A stretch of 64,000 nucleotides of DNA from Exophiala sp. HKRS030 (GCA_023897205.1 JAHWDD010000004.1:620001-684000), one strand, 5' to 3'. Positions 44,385-57,004 are shown, counted from the first letter of the stretch. Numbers and translations: made by a program. The notes: generated by a model from the letters alone, not told the origin.

Positions 44385-47129
44385 AGTCGTCTTCGTGAAA
44401 ATCACCCTATTCTTTCAGGGAAAAGCCCCATACCAAAGGAGTCACGGGCTCTGCACCGATCTTACGGCATGAGCTATCCACGAGCTTCGAAAAATCCTCC
44501 CCAGGCTGGGCATCGGGCCTTCCAGCTTGCTGCGCAATTTGCAGCGCCTTCGCGCAAACAGCGAGGCATCATAGCTGGGAGCCGGATCAAAAGGGCGACA
44601 GGTTTCAAAAACCAACCAGATCGTCGCCATCTTTGACATTTGCGCCAACGTTTACGAAATCCAGTCCTTGCGTTTGCACTCGCACATCGCATCGAAAATA
44701 TGCGATCATGGGTTTGAAGATCTCCAAGTCGAACCAGGTACTGAAACAACAACGCCGAGATCTTGACCAGCACATATCAACGTCATGCAGCAGCAATAGT
44801 TCTAGATGCTCTTTGCCGTCAACCATCCCTCAACTCGATTGAGTCGGGCATTCTCAAGGATCAAACCCTGTTGTTGATGGCTACGGTGAGATAATGCCTC
44901 CTCATACCTGAACAGCATCAGCTTGTGCCTCAGAGCAGAGCTGTTGAGACCAGACTGCGTGGCTGGATCCGCCATTCGTTCAGCATGGCCTATTCAATGC
45001 TTACATGATTTGCTTACATAGAGTGCGTTGAGCACTTGAACAAGTCAATCAGTAAGTAGATAGATAGGCAATGTAGTGAAATACCGCGCAAGTCACATTC
45101 CAACCCCGACTTCATCATGACTGTGATCAGTCCTGTCTGAACGCCATCAAATGCGAATCTAGCGATCCCACCCACTGACGACTCATCACACCCTACTCAC
45201 AGCACTGATTTTCCGACAGCAAAGCTCTTGTCGCCAGGACGTCCATTTCCTCAGTGTTTCGTCCTGACTATACATTGGGACGGTGATCTTTTCCTGATGA
45301 CAGATAAATTGTAAGACGAATCAGATGCTAAATGTGATTGCCCAGTGATATCGTGGCCAACAAATAGGTCAAAGCATGCATTCGCTATGGGGGAGCATCG
45401 CGACAATTAAGACATTTGAAGAACAGTCACGAAACCCTCACCGAGATAAGACGTGTGTCTGGCTGACGTGTATACCTGGGCTGTTATGGGATACTGCCAC
45501 GCGGAGCTGGACACGACACAGGGCCCCAAGGATGGAAAGGGCTACAAGATCGAACAGCGCTACACGAAGGGCAGAGCTACAAGAATGAACGGGGCTACAA
45601 AATCAAACACGACTACGAGGTTGAAGACGACTATGAACAAGCAAACTATATAGAGACTGAAGAGTAAAGCTGGTCTCATATCCAAAGCACCACTAATATC
45701 GCCAGGGTTCAATCAGACACATATTGCATGGATGAAGCAAATACATGATCTGATGAATACCTTCTCCATGTGGCATTTTATTGTCAAACCGGGCAAAGGG
45801 ACCTTTTGTCAGAATCGCCGGTGAAGAGTATGAGGTTACCCGGCACTATAGGTGCACTCCAAAGCCTACCCACCTCACAATCTGGTCACAGATCAGTGTG
45901 AGGCACCTCAGTGTTTGAAAACCTACCTGCTGTGACGACGGTCAAGAGGAAGTTGGGGAAAAAGGAAAGGAAAGAAATTCCAAGCACAGGTCGAGGGCAG
46001 GCGTGTTACTTATGCACTTTGGAAGCGCTGTCAGATCAGCTTGTGGAGTCGGATCGGAGGTGGACTTGTGGAGATCATGGACTCTACGCTCCCAGATCAG
46101 TCTGTTTGTTGAGGTCGTTTTCTCGTCGGCAGTCCAGCGAGGTTCATGATAGGTACAGCATGGAATGAAGTGCCCCTGATTGAGTTCGCAGTGGACTGGA
46201 CGTCGGAGTGGAATGAACTGCTATACGTTGCTGAAAAAAGGACTGATATTGTTGAGACTGGCAACACCGCAGCGGATTGGCATACCAAACAAGAGACTGT
46301 GGCAGTGCTGTTCAGAATGGATCGGTTTGATGCCATGAATGGATCTCTGATGGATGAGGTGGGTATGGAGGTGGGTTTCAGAAGTGATCCCCCGACATCA
46401 TTGGTCAAAACGACGCGTTTCAGCCTCGCGAACCATGAATCTCATGTCAACATCCAACGACCAGCAAGTAACGAGCAGCATCTGCATGCCTCACAAAGCA
46501 CCATAATTCGCTCACCACTCATTCATCTCTCAACGATCGTGAGCAGGATTAGGCGCCAGTCTATTCATTTTGCGCAGTCTCAGAGGCGTAACCGCCGCTT
46601 GATTATGGGTTGCCCTCTTGACCGACTGACTCTCGTGCTCTCTGGCCCGCGGGTATACACCGCCGCGCCTGAGGCACCCTTTACATTCGGAGAGCCATTC
46701 CGCCAGCGATATTGATACGCTTTACACATGAGTCGGGCCTCTGACGAACCCTGCAACGAGGACATGTTGCACTGTCATCAAGCACCGGAAACAACGTCGC
46801 AATCGAATGAGCACACAGTCCTAACCACCAGATGTCAACGACTATTAGTCCTTACTGGCCGGCCTTGTGACTCGCACATACAGTCACGGGGACAGTCAAG
46901 GCACAGTGTGTAACGATGAAATACGGATGCAAACGCAGGTTCACGAGCAGAACCATAAATATTTCTCTACAACCTGAATATGTCGAGGATATATATTCTT
47001 ACAATCTTGTCTGCGAATGCCTATCTCGACACCCACGTTCTCAATTCCTCAAAAAAGCCACTGCAAGAACAATCGCCCTTCAAGTACAAACCACTGTCTC
47101 CTCAAAACGATATAAATACAACTTAAATC
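44385..47129. other. sparse 2.7-kb region
   Basis: Contains small ORFs on both strands (for example 44633-44842 and 46146-46715) with no recognised domain, and the cryptic Tyr-rich ORF listed separately. A TATA-like ATATAAATAC lies at about 47110, just before the next gene. Confidence 0.4.
45486..45667 (+). pseudogene. cryptic Tyr-rich ORF with repeated GYKI peptides, possible gene remnant
   Basis: From ATG 45486 the reading MGYCHAELDTTQGP leads into KGYKIEQRYTKG. Near 45572-45575 a change of frame by one missing base leads into SYKNERGYKIKHDYEVEDD and the acidic end YEQANYIETEE, with stop at 45665-45667. The DNA words GGGCTACAAGATCGAACA (45540) and GGGCTACAAAATCAAACA (45593) are two diverged copies of one repeat. 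It may be the last exon of a longer spliced gene or a decayed repeat protein. No family is recognised. Confidence 0.3.
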
Positions 47130-47603
47130 ATGAGCCCCTCGCCCCCTACCATGCCACTGGCCGCCCTCACACCAAACCGCATGCACTGGCTGGAGGTGAT
47201 GCGCTACCACGCGATCCTCATCCAAATCCTCAAGCGCCTCTCCAATCTGCACGCGATATCCGAGTTCCCGACACCTGGCCCCCTGGTCGACGGCGACATC
47301 TCATTCACCATCGACATGGCCGACGAGATCCGAGATATCCAGGACGCGGTGGTGTCTCTGATGTTGAAGATCTCCGCCGGGGCCGAGCCGTCGTTGCAAT
47401 TCAGCCCGCGCGGCATCACTGTGGCGGCCATCAATGAGTTTCTCGACTTTGACAATGGAGCCAACGTTGACGGCTCGTCGGATTCGTTCTATACCGCTGA
47501 CGAAGATGGAGATGGAGATGGCCCGACTGAGGAACTGCGCCGCGCTCGCGTACACGCCATGTTGGACTTTGAGAGATTGGATATAAATCCTCACTCTGGT
47601 TAG
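47130..47603 (+). CDS. hypothetical protein, 157 residues
   Basis: An intact ORF from MSPSPPTMPLAAL to NPHSG. A TATA-like sequence lies about 20 bp upstream and codon use is GC-rich. The protein has an amphipathic helix region (NRMHWLEVMRYHAILIQILKR, split here by my reading into two turns), an acidic second half (DMADEIRDIQDAVVSLM) and an acidic linker DEDGDGDGP. No signal peptide, membrane segment or known domain is visible. A second exon beyond 47603 is possible, since a TTAGTG-type boundary follows. Confidence 0.45.
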   Translation: MSPSPPTMPLAALTPNRMHWLEVMRYHAILIQILKRLSNLHAISEFPTPGPLVDGDISFTIDMADEIRDIQDAVVSLMLKISAGAEPSLQFSPRGITVAAINEFLDFDNGANVDGSSDSFYTADEDGDGDGPTEELRRARVHAMLDFERLDINPHSG

Positions 47604-48186
47604 TGTTGATTGCTGTGGCTCCTTATCTTGTGTGCGAATCCGGCCATATTCAAAGTGAATTTTGGAGAGGACACTCCTGCCCCCTTCGAGAGACAAGTTA
47701 AACAATCAAATAGCCAGATAGTGTGTATGTCTTGAGTGGTCTCATTACCATTCGGCAAGCCAAGCGGGGAGAGTACTGGCCCAACGATGTTTGACATGAC
47801 TGGAACCAACAATACAGGCGGCATCAGGGTGCGGAGATATGATCGGTTTTCCAGTGAGCTAGATATATAGATACCTAGGAATATAGGCAACTAACTCATC
47901 TCCGCCTAGCCCATACTACATTCACATCTTTGGTATCGATTGAGTAACATTCTTCTGTGACCACTCACGGGTCTCGTCACGATGAGAACACTAGTTATGA
48001 GAAATGGTAAGTAGTCGTTTTCAATATGATTTTTGTTCGTTTTCGGCTTGTGCTATAGATACAATGGCGAAGACACAAAATGCCCAGACCAGAGCAAGAG
48101 GCTGCTCCTGCTTCTCCCCTCGGACACATTGAATACCAAAAAGTTCCAACATGGTGATACCAAGCTCACCGACAATTATTGCAATT
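47604..48186. other. convergent intergenic region
   Basis: Nothing coding or repetitive is recognised between the 157-residue ORF and the Ser/Gly-rich protein. Confidence 0.45.
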
Positions 48187-49101
48187 TCATGCCCTCTCAC
48201 TCTCTAGCACGCCAAATTTACCGCCGACTTCCTGATCTCCGCCACGCTGTCTGCCGCCCTCGACACCACTCTGACTAGCCTCCTGGATCGGTTCGGTGTT
48301 GAGGCCTTCGAAGGTTCGCTCGGCCAATCGTCCAGGATCGTTAACACCACCAACGTTGCCTGTGAAAGTCTTTGTCTTTGGGATGCTCTCGGTCACGTCT
48401 GCGTCCTCGAGGTTCTTGCCCTTGGGCTTGAATGTGCCCGGAGACGAGATGTCGCCTGTCACAACGCCTGCGTAATTTGGTGCGGTGGGTACGTGCGGAC
48501 GCACGCCGGTTCCTGCAGAAGGACCATCGCCAGAACCGCTGGCACCGGCACTGGCACTTCCACTGCTGCCTGACGTGCCGGTGCTGGAACCTGTTCCGGA
48601 TTGCGACGTCTGGCCTCCAGTTGATCGAATGTCTGATGTGGTATTTGAGGTTCCTGAGGAAGAAATGGTAGTAGCACCAAAATCTGAATCTCCAGCTGGG
48701 CCGGTGCCGCCGCTGGTAGAGAGTCCTGTTGATTTTTGACGTGGACCGCCAGTATACCCCAGATCAGAATGTTTACCAGAGAACTGTGGGTCTTCCAGTG
48801 CATCAAGTTTGAGTCCTGCAGGACCCTTCTCATCTGGACCGGCACCAAGAGCTTCTCGAACCTCTCTTGCCGTCCCAGACTCGGCTGGAGGGAGAGCAGT
48901 GGCTCCTGAGGTGTCGGTGGTATTGAGAGTTGATGAACCTCCTTTCACCGACAGTGGAACTGCATTGTCATTCTCAGAAAACCCGCCGTCTTGCTTGATG
49001 GACTCGGCTGCCAGAGAGTCGGCAGCTACGGGACCTGTTGGTTCTTGTGGAATTTGTGAAGGGTCAATCTTCGGCGCTCTGGGATTTGCTGCAAAAGACA
49101 T
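48187..49101 (-). CDS. Ser/Gly-rich conserved fungal hypothetical protein
   Basis: An intact 304-residue ORF starting MSFAANPRAPKIDPSQIP. The whole protein is hydrophilic and disordered. It has an N-terminal Ala/Pro-rich part, a central Ser/Gly/Thr low-complexity block (GTGSSTGTSGSSGSASAGA) and a better conserved C-terminal part (PNYAGVVTGDIS, KGKNLEDADVTE, NDPGRLAERTFEGLN). No signal peptide or membrane segment is visible. I have seen this layout in small filamentous-fungal proteins of unknown role; a stress or hydration-related function would be speculation. Confidence 0.65.
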   Translation of the reverse strand: MSFAANPRAPKIDPSQIPQEPTGPVAADSLAAESIKQDGGFSENDNAVPLSVKGGSSTLNTTDTSGATALPPAESGTAREVREALGAGPDEKGPAGLKLDALEDPQFSGKHSDLGYTGGPRQKSTGLSTSGGTGPAGDSDFGATTISSSGTSNTTSDIRSTGGQTSQSGTGSSTGTSGSSGSASAGASGSGDGPSAGTGVRPHVPTAPNYAGVVTGDISSPGTFKPKGKNLEDADVTESIPKTKTFTGNVGGVNDPGRLAERTFEGLNTEPIQEASQSGVEGGRQRGGDQEVGGKFGVLESERA

Positions 49102-49762
49102 ATTGATGTGGTGAACCGCGTATTATTGTTGAATTGATTGACCAAATGTTACCGACAGTATTGAACCTTGGAAGCAAAGAAGTCTTGAAGAAATCTGGAA
49201 AATAGAATACAACAAAGAATGCAGGTAAGACTTCAAGATGCACCTAAATAGTAGTGCTGTACGGAGATGAAATCACAATTTGAATGATCATGATGTGACA
49301 TCATTTCAAGAGAGTTCCACTATAGTGAAGTCATATTCAGACGGCGTAAGAAGTTCACAATTAGGATCCCTTATCCAATGGGATCACTCCAAGGAACCAT
49401 TCAACAAATTGCGTGGTAATCGATCGATGTTGTTCTATCACTATCGCCGTCGTCTCTCATGGTCTAGCATTCTTGGATCACAACGCAGCAGATTGTCGTG
49501 TGGGACCAAGATTTTTATGATGTTTCTATGCATAAGTCGATCTTGCTGGCTAGTGCTGTGACCTGCAAACGTCATTGCAAGTTGCAACAAACGGTGAGCG
49601 GTTGCATGTGCTCGAATTTAGTTTTTAAAGGAGAATGTAAGGGTTGAAATCAACCAAAGGGACAAAGTTTGACCTGGTATCATGCTTGAATTACGATCGA
49701 CGCCGTCAAACCGACTTCGGCACCATATTGACGCCTGTTCCCATTCATGTTACTTGGAACAT
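49102..49762. other. intergenic, nothing supported
   Basis: Upstream region of the Ser/Gly-rich protein gene and 3' flank of SPE3. A short plus-strand ORF (49280-49561) has no recognisable features. Confidence 0.45.
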
Positions 49763-50801
<1,039 letters not shown>

Positions 50802-52078
50802 TTTGAGAAATGGACGAGAAGAAGTAGAGTAATGAAAGCGAGGATGGTGGAAACGAAAGGTGATAGGTTGGGCGATCAGTCTAATAAAGGAAGAAAGTCG
50901 AGGGAAAGAGCGGCAGACGTGAAAGTGGGAAGGCACGATGAAGGTGAAGCCACAAGATGAAGACCCAAGGTGGAGAGATAAAGGGACGGAGTGAATCAGA
51001 GAGCGATGCAAAATTAAATCAGTTGAGCAATGAAGATTGTGAAATTTAGAATTCAACACAGTCAGTCAGAAATCTAAGACTATGCAACCTTTCATCGTGT
51101 GAGTGTGACGAAAAGCAAACGGCTATGACCGACGAGCGTGACGCTGTTTCGCTTCAGGATCAAATTTTTTTGTTTTCCTGGAGCGGGGCAAGATTCAAAG
51201 ATTGAGCATTGAGGGGAACCCTTGGGCCTTGGGCCTGAAGAGGCACGGGACTTGCCACAGGATAGGCTTAATTAACTAATTGGGTACATTGAAAATGATA
51301 TTTGGGTGAGTAAATGTGTGTTCATTTGTTCCTGAACACGCCTAAAGCGTTGCACTGGCTGCCTCACAGGCATTCTCTGGGTGTGTGTGGTGCATGTCTT
51401 CAGGTCTGGAATTCTATCCCTGTCCTATCATGTACTGTGGACAGGTATGCGCTGTTAAATCCTCACACCTCACACCAGGCACCTAGCCAGTGACCCTCCC
51501 ACCGCCACGGACCCAGTCAGGTGCCAGTGAAGATGACTTGGCGGCAAGATACGCATACCGATACTGATTGCCGCTCTTTGTTACGTTTTTGATTTGCCAC
51601 GTGATCAGCCACAGGACATCCTGGGCACAGCCACACTTTACCTCCACGTCCTGCACAAATTCACAAACTCACAAACTCACGTGCAATGTGCAAGGCTGTA
51701 ATTGTGGCTGGTAGTAGGTGGTAGGTGAGATCCACTCGGTCTCGCCACCATCCGTTCCGCATCCACCATCCACCATCCACATCGGCCTCGCCCTAGCCCT
51801 CGTCTTCGTTCTCAAATGCCACCCCACGATCTACTCCGTACAATCCGGAGGGTTCTGGCGCGGCGAACAGGGAAGAACAGACTACCATGAAGTTCCATAC
51901 GACTGCGCCTCCATTCGATCAAGGTGGAATTTGACGTCGAACCGTAAATCCCCTGCCTTCATCCTGAGTGCCATATAATCTGCTCTCACACTTCTTAGCA
52001 TCTTCCATCAGCGTAATCAGAAGTCAGCATTCATCCATCCACATCCTCCAATTCAACCACTTCCAAACAAACGAAAAC
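50802..52078. other. divergent region, SPE3 / calcipressin
   Basis: A 1.28-kb head-to-head region with pyrimidine-rich leader on both sides, a TACTCCGTA copy at 51832-51840 and a CTTGGGCCTTGGGCC direct repeat near 51223. No gene is seen. Confidence 0.5.
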
Positions 52079-53030
52079 ATGTCGTCCGCACAGCAGCAAC
52101 AACAACAGCATCAACCCCTTCACCTATTCAGACCCAGAACCTCTCACCAACAGCATCTCCTCCCCTTTCCGCCACATCCTCCCCATCATCTCTATCCAAG
52201 AAACGCTCTCGCTCACCTCTATCAATCGATCTCTCCAATCTTCCTCCACTGCAACAACCTGCCCACCGTCAAACACCCTCCTTATCACACGTCTCGACGA
52301 TGCCAAAATCTTCCACCCGGCCTCATTGGCCACCATCCGCCAACACATCAATTCCATTGCCGACCTAAACTCCTTCTCGCCGTTGAAATCTATGCACCGT
52401 ATCATCTGCTCTTTCTACGACACTGACGCCGCCATCCGCGTTCGTCAGGCGATTGACGGCACTGTCATTTTGGGAAATTCCGTGGCAAAATGCTACTTTG
52501 GAGAGCCTACACCCATCGGTGATGAGAAGAAATATCTCGATCGTCCTGATGCAGGAAGACTGTTCTTCATCTCACCGCCTCCTAGCCCACCGGTCGGTTG
52601 GGAAATGAGGACAGAGGATCCACCCAACAAGCAGGTCCACGCCGACGACCTTGCCACAAAACTACAAAACCTCAGCAGTAAGCTGACCACCACATTCACA
52701 CCAGATGAGTCTGGCTCCGCTACCGGTTCAGGATATGCCAGTGAAGATGAGCCCAAATCCGCCACAACCAAGACTTTTCAACCTAACCACGCGCGAAGTC
52801 GGTCAGGCATCTCGATTGAAAACTCTCCGACGACAGAGGGAGCGTCACCCCGGAAATTACGGAGTCGTAGTGCGACATTGATCTACGATCCCAAGGACCA
52901 TGGAGACAGTCCGGCATTACCGGCGGTCATGCTCGAGACCGAGGACGATTCCGAGGTCGAATTAGATGGGCCGGAGAAGAGGATTCTTGAACATACATCC
53001 AGACCGCCTGTGGAGTTAATGGAGGGATAG
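52079..53030 (+). CDS. RCN1: calcipressin (RCAN), calcineurin regulator, frame break near the N-terminus
   Basis: Calcipressins bind and modulate the phosphatase calcineurin. The RRM-like domain reads LITRLDDAKIFHP, SPLKSMHRIICSFYDTDAAI and VRQAIDGTVIL, followed by AKCYFGEPTPI. The conserved LFFISPPPSPPVGWEM motif is present, and the C-terminal SRSATLIYDPKDHGDS with ALPAVMLETED contains the calcineurin-docking region. The only ATG that fits is 52079 (MSSAQQQQQQH), in a different frame from the domain. A shift of one extra (or two missing) bases is needed in the CAG/CAA tract and C run at about 52090-52118. An alternative is an unrecognised upstream exon. With the shift the protein is about 316 residues. 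Confidence 0.85.
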
Positions 53031-53544
53031 ATAATTCTGCATTTTGAGACTTTGGGTGTCATTTGGTGGCGATTGGATTGTTCAAGGAATTGACGATTGG
53101 CTATTACAGGCGTCCGTGACGGCTTAGATGTCACAGGTAGAGACGGGAAGAGGCGCACGAGAGGCTTTGCAGGCTGACGAGATAAAAGGGTGGTGTCAGT
53201 TTTCATCAGTATACAACATGCCACCGGCTACAAGACAGGCCTAAGATGATCACTTGATAGGTTACTAGCTGTGTACAGCCACAATATACACCGATGGGCC
53301 GGGGCGAGTACTTTCTTCGCCTACCCAAGTCACCCTTTGCGACGTAACAACCGCGTGGCTTTTTCGTGTATATCAATAGTGGTATGTGAAATCACACCAA
53401 AGCATTCCCAACGCCGTAACGATGCTGATTCCCGTGCCTTTTTCCCGTGACACATGACCCTGAACTGGCATTTGGTAAACTCCTTAAACCCGAAGCAAAT
53501 TCTGTAGATAATGGTCTGGACCGCAGTTTTGTCCCGGCCGTGAG
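53031..53544. other. convergent intergenic region
   Basis: Between the calcipressin and carrier genes. No credible gene or repeat. Confidence 0.5.
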
Positions 53545-54555
53545 TTAATCCTCCAATCCTTTCCATTGCCTGTACAATTTCTTATGCTGTTCAAAGAAAA
53601 CCATGGTACAAATGGTCTGAGGACCCAGACGGATGAAACTGGGGACCCAACCCCTGAGCATCCAGAGCAAACCCTCCTTCCTCGTAGCGTCCGTCAAGAG
53701 ACTCAATATTGGCACTTTCCCACCAGCGCTCATGATTCGAGTCTTGATAACATCCACGGGCGAACAAATAGTTGTGGCCACAAAGCCTGCTGCGAGAGAA
53801 GCGGCGAAATGAGTGCCGAAATTATCTGACATTTGAAACCTCTGAAGACAGAGCTGTTTGAAGACGTCGTAAGAGGCAAGTTGTGACGAGGTCATGAGTA
53901 GAGCCCTTGCACTGTTGGCTTCGACACCTCGGAAGATGCTGGCTGGCCCTTCTTCCCGAATCATTCGGACCAGGCCATCGACAGCGTGTTTGTAATTCCG
54001 GCGTTGTTCTACAGGTTTACTCGCATCAGACTGCATGCGCACATTGAGCACATCCCCAGGGTTTCCCGCAACACCACCGAGAAAGCCTGCAGCTGAGGAC
54101 ATGAGCACGAGGTTGAAGAGTGACTGCCGTGGTTTGGGATTCGATGCCGTAGGCTGGGGTGCGAAGCGGGTCTTGAGGTCTTCGTACACACCGAAGCGGA
54201 CGGTGGAATAGGTTAATTGTCGGAGGAGAGCGGCAGATAGGCCGGCGTATAGACCCAGGACTCCCTCATTGCGAAAGACAAAGGCGAATGTGCCCAGCGT
54301 TGTCTTTGGTGCTTCTGGGGTGCGCGTCTGTAGACGGACCTTGACTGCGGAAGGTGAAGGTTAGAGTCATGCAAAGGAGCAGAAAAAGAAGTCTTGTTTC
54401 ATACTGAGATCTAAAGGATGCGTGACTACCGCAGCCATTGAGGCAGCGCTGCCACCGAACCAGAAGGGATAACGCAGGGCTCCAGATTTTGATTTCGCTT
54501 GGGGTCTGTCGACATGTTGAAGTGGATTGGTAGCAGGGACAGTGGTTGTCGCCAT
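53545..54555 (-). CDS. DIC1: mitochondrial carrier, dicarboxylate carrier type
   Basis: Two exons (54555-54405, 54344-53545) with a 60-bp intron (GTATGA donor, CCGCAG acceptor, phase 1), 316 residues. Three carrier repeats are visible, each with the PxD/x-x-K/R signature: HPLDLIKVRLQ across the splice, NPGDVLNVRMQ and SPVDVIKTRIM. The N-terminus YPFWFGGSAASMAAVVT and YAGLSAALLRQLTYSTVRFGVYE are typical of the dicarboxylate/oxaloacetate branch. The protein would exchange malate or succinate for phosphate across the mitochondrial inner membrane. The substrate is inferred from similarity remembered for the family. It is head-to-head with mitochondrial PheRS, with a shared GC-rich element between them. 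Confidence 0.9.
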
Positions 54556-55288
54556 GGCTCCATTGGACGCAATACGTCTGTGTGAGGGTCGAGGAAGACA
54601 GGAAAATTTAAAAAAGACAAAGAAAACAAGCAAGTAAGCAGAGGAAAGGAAGAGAGGAATTGGAATTGTAGGTTGGTAGTATTGAAAAAGAACGTGTTTG
54701 AACGATGCCGTCACAAGGAGAATTCGCGGAGGAGAAAAAGACTTTCCTCGGTCACTGCCGACAATAGGCGAGGGAGCGCTGAGCAGCAGGCGAACGGTGA
54801 ACCAAGAGGAAGGAACCAAAACCAAGTGCACTGGATTGGGTAATGACGAAATACCCTTGGTTCCGAGATGGAGGCATTCTGAGCATCCCACGAGCCTTGG
54901 GTGCTTGGACAAGTACAGCTATGAGTACCCGAGGCGCCCGAGGTCGGCCCTGGAGCTTTTCGAGAGATGTAGCCGCTAGACTGCTTTCTGAACAGTGGTC
55001 ACCAAGGCCGGCATTTGACTGCATCAAATATTTGGGGTCGAGACAAACGGACGCACTGTTTTGAGCTTCCAGTTCGCGTTTGCTGCCGTAGCGGAGGAGG
55101 TGCCTACCTCTTTCCGATTTCGACACCAATCTCTGGCAAGAGCGAACTAGAGTCGGCTTACTTTGTCTGCGCTTGCTCTTTCTCCTGGGCAAAAACCAGG
55201 AAGGAGCGTCCGCAATCGGCAAAGTAGCTGCGAGCATTTGCGCACCTTTGCCTCGTTCCTCTCCACCCACCTTTCTCAAGTCGAAGCC
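54556..55288. other. divergent promoter region, DIC1 / mitochondrial PheRS
   Basis: A 733-bp head-to-head region with the 12-mer element at its centre. A long minus-strand ORF (54752-55603) overlaps both this region and the start of the PheRS gene and is rejected as chance. Confidence 0.5.
54928..54939 (+). promoter_or_regulatory. CCCGAGGCGCCC element, copy 3
   Basis: Exact copy of the 12-mer, 373 bp upstream of DIC1 and 350 bp upstream of the PheRS start, followed directly by a second CCGAGG. Confidence 0.35.
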
Positions 55289-57004
55289 ATGAAACTTCTT
55301 ACGACTGGCGCTTTTGTCAGGGCATCCCGAGCCGCACGGTTGTCTCTGCCCGCTCGCACGTCGCCGTTCCTGCACGTACCGCATAGATGGATTGGGACAC
55401 AACCAACCCCCGAGCAGCCTGCGCACAATACCTTCCCTGAACAGTCTGTTTCTGCTTCTCAGGAAGTCGATCCTACAAAAACAGCTTCGGAGACAATTCG
55501 AGACAATGAGACCGACCACGAGGTGGAGGCCAAACAGTATATCCTTGGTGCCAACCAGGGTAACAAAATCGTCCATGTCAATGCTCGCTTGTCTGGTACC
55601 CAAGTCCTAGGAAAGCCATATGTCTTCGATGCTACCTCAAATACTACACAATCTATCCTCGACCTGGTTGGCCGTAATCTCTATGACAATCCTGACCACC
55701 CTCTATGCATCACAAGACGGCTTATAGAATCATGCTTTCCTTCTCCGACCTTTAATCACACCACTGTCGCGGATCCTGTAGTCACCGTCGCCAACAACTT
55801 CGACGTTCTCGGGTTTCCGGCCGACCATCCTGGACGCAGTCGAACAGATACCTACTATGTCAACTCCTCTCACGTACTCCGAACCCACACCTCCGCTCAT
55901 CAGCATGATGCTTTCAAGTCCCTTGCTACAAATCCAAATGGCGCCAGTGGCTATACCATCTGTGCTGACGTCTACCGCCGTGATTCTATCGACAAGTCAC
56001 ATTTCCCAATCTTTCATCAGATGGAAGGTGCCAAGATCTGGCCATTACCTCCTCAAAACCCTCATCTCACACGCTTGGAGCGTCAAAATCTGCGTGCCCA
56101 GGGTATTGCACAGGAGACTGTCAATCTTCCTAATAGATCCTTCGTCGTCACCGATCAAGCCAAAGATTTTCATGTTGACCGCAATCCTGTTCAACTAGAG
56201 CATATCGAATCCGAGGTCAAGCTTGTTGTCCGGCACCTCAAGAAGAGTTTAGAACACCTGGTTCAGACCATTTTTTCTGCAGCCCAAGCAAGTGGTGCTC
56301 ATGCATCTCAAGCTTCAAAACCAGCCATTCGTGCCCGCTGGATCGAAGCCTATTTCCCCTTCACAACACCGTCATTTGAATTTGAAGTCTTCTATAACGG
56401 TTCTTGGCTCGAACTTCTCGGTTGTGGTGTTGTACAACAGCCTATTCTCGACAATGCTGGCTTGCGTCACCATGTGGCTTGGGCTTGGGGTCTAGGTATT
56501 GAACGGTTTGCCATGCTTTTGTTCAACATTCCCGATATCCGTCTGTTCTGGTCCCAGGATCCACGATTTCTCCAACAATTCACCAGAGGAAAGATTACCC
56601 AATTTGAGCCCTTCAGCAAATACCCTGCTTGTTACAAAGATGTTGCTTTCTGGATCAACCCATCGCCATCCGCATCTTCACCAGTTCTCCCGGATCAAAC
56701 CTCGTCCACAGGTGCCGCAGTTGCTGCTGGAGGCGATGCCAAAAAGTCCTCACCTGCTCAGACTCAACCAGCAGCGTTCCATGAGAATGACATTATGGAG
56801 ATTGTGCGTGATGTTGCAGGCGATCTCGTCGAAGATGTAACTCTGGTGGACGAGTTTGTAAAGGCATCAACAGGAAGAAAGAGTTTGTGCTACCGAATCA
56901 ATTATAGAAGTTTGGAGCGAACATTAACCAACGAGGAAGTCAATCGGATGCACGAGGAAGTACGCGGAAGATTACAAGCCAAGCACGGCTTGGAGTTGAG
57001 ATAG
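55289..57004 (+). CDS. MSF1: phenylalanyl-tRNA synthetase, mitochondrial
   Basis: An intact single-exon protein of 571 residues from ATG 55289 (MKLLTTGAFVRASRAARL). The start gives a classical Arg/Ser-rich presequence; an upstream ATG at 55163 is in frame but reads like leader. The enzyme charges mitochondrial tRNA-Phe as a monomer. Class II motifs are visible: DVYRRDSIDKSHFPIFHQME (motif 2 area), EAYFPFTTPSFEFEVFY and the motif 3 segment VAWAWGLGIERFAML. The C-terminal FDX-ACB anticodon-binding domain starts with FEPFSKYPACYKDVAFWI and includes GRKSLCYRINYRSLERTL. A Ser/Ala-rich insert of about 30 residues in the FDX-ACB domain is unusual. Confidence 0.95.
   Translation: MKLLTTGAFVRASRAARLSLPARTSPFLHVPHRWIGTQPTPEQPAHNTFPEQSVSASQEVDPTKTASETIRDNETDHEVEAKQYILGANQGNKIVHVNARLSGTQVLGKPYVFDATSNTTQSILDLVGRNLYDNPDHPLCITRRLIESCFPSPTFNHTTVADPVVTVANNFDVLGFPADHPGRSRTDTYYVNSSHVLRTHTSAHQHDAFKSLATNPNGASGYTICADVYRRDSIDKSHFPIFHQMEGAKIWPLPPQNPHLTRLERQNLRAQGIAQETVNLPNRSFVVTDQAKDFHVDRNPVQLEHIESEVKLVVRHLKKSLEHLVQTIFSAAQASGAHASQASKPAIRARWIEAYFPFTTPSFEFEVFYNGSWLELLGCGVVQQPILDNAGLRHHVAWAWGLGIERFAMLLFNIPDIRLFWSQDPRFLQQFTRGKITQFEPFSKYPACYKDVAFWINPSPSASSPVLPDQTSSTGAAVAAGGDAKKSSPAQTQPAAFHENDIMEIVRDVAGDLVEDVTLVDEFVKASTGRKSLCYRINYRSLERTLTNEEVNRMHEEVRGRLQAKHGLELR

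Noticed and set aside
44633..44842. Short ORF with MGLKISKSN followed by QVLKQQRRDLDQ, briefly resembling an ESCRT-III (Vps20-type) N-terminus
   Set aside because: The similarity stops after about 25 residues, and no intron joins it to the next open stretch in the right frame.
46146..46715. 189-residue plus-strand ORF and an overlapping 103-residue minus-strand ORF
   Set aside because: Both are open over the same DNA, neither has recognisable features and neither shows splice or promoter support.
54752..55603. 283-residue minus-strand ORF opposite the start of mitochondrial PheRS
   Set aside because: It is antisense to a well-supported conserved gene and has no domain.
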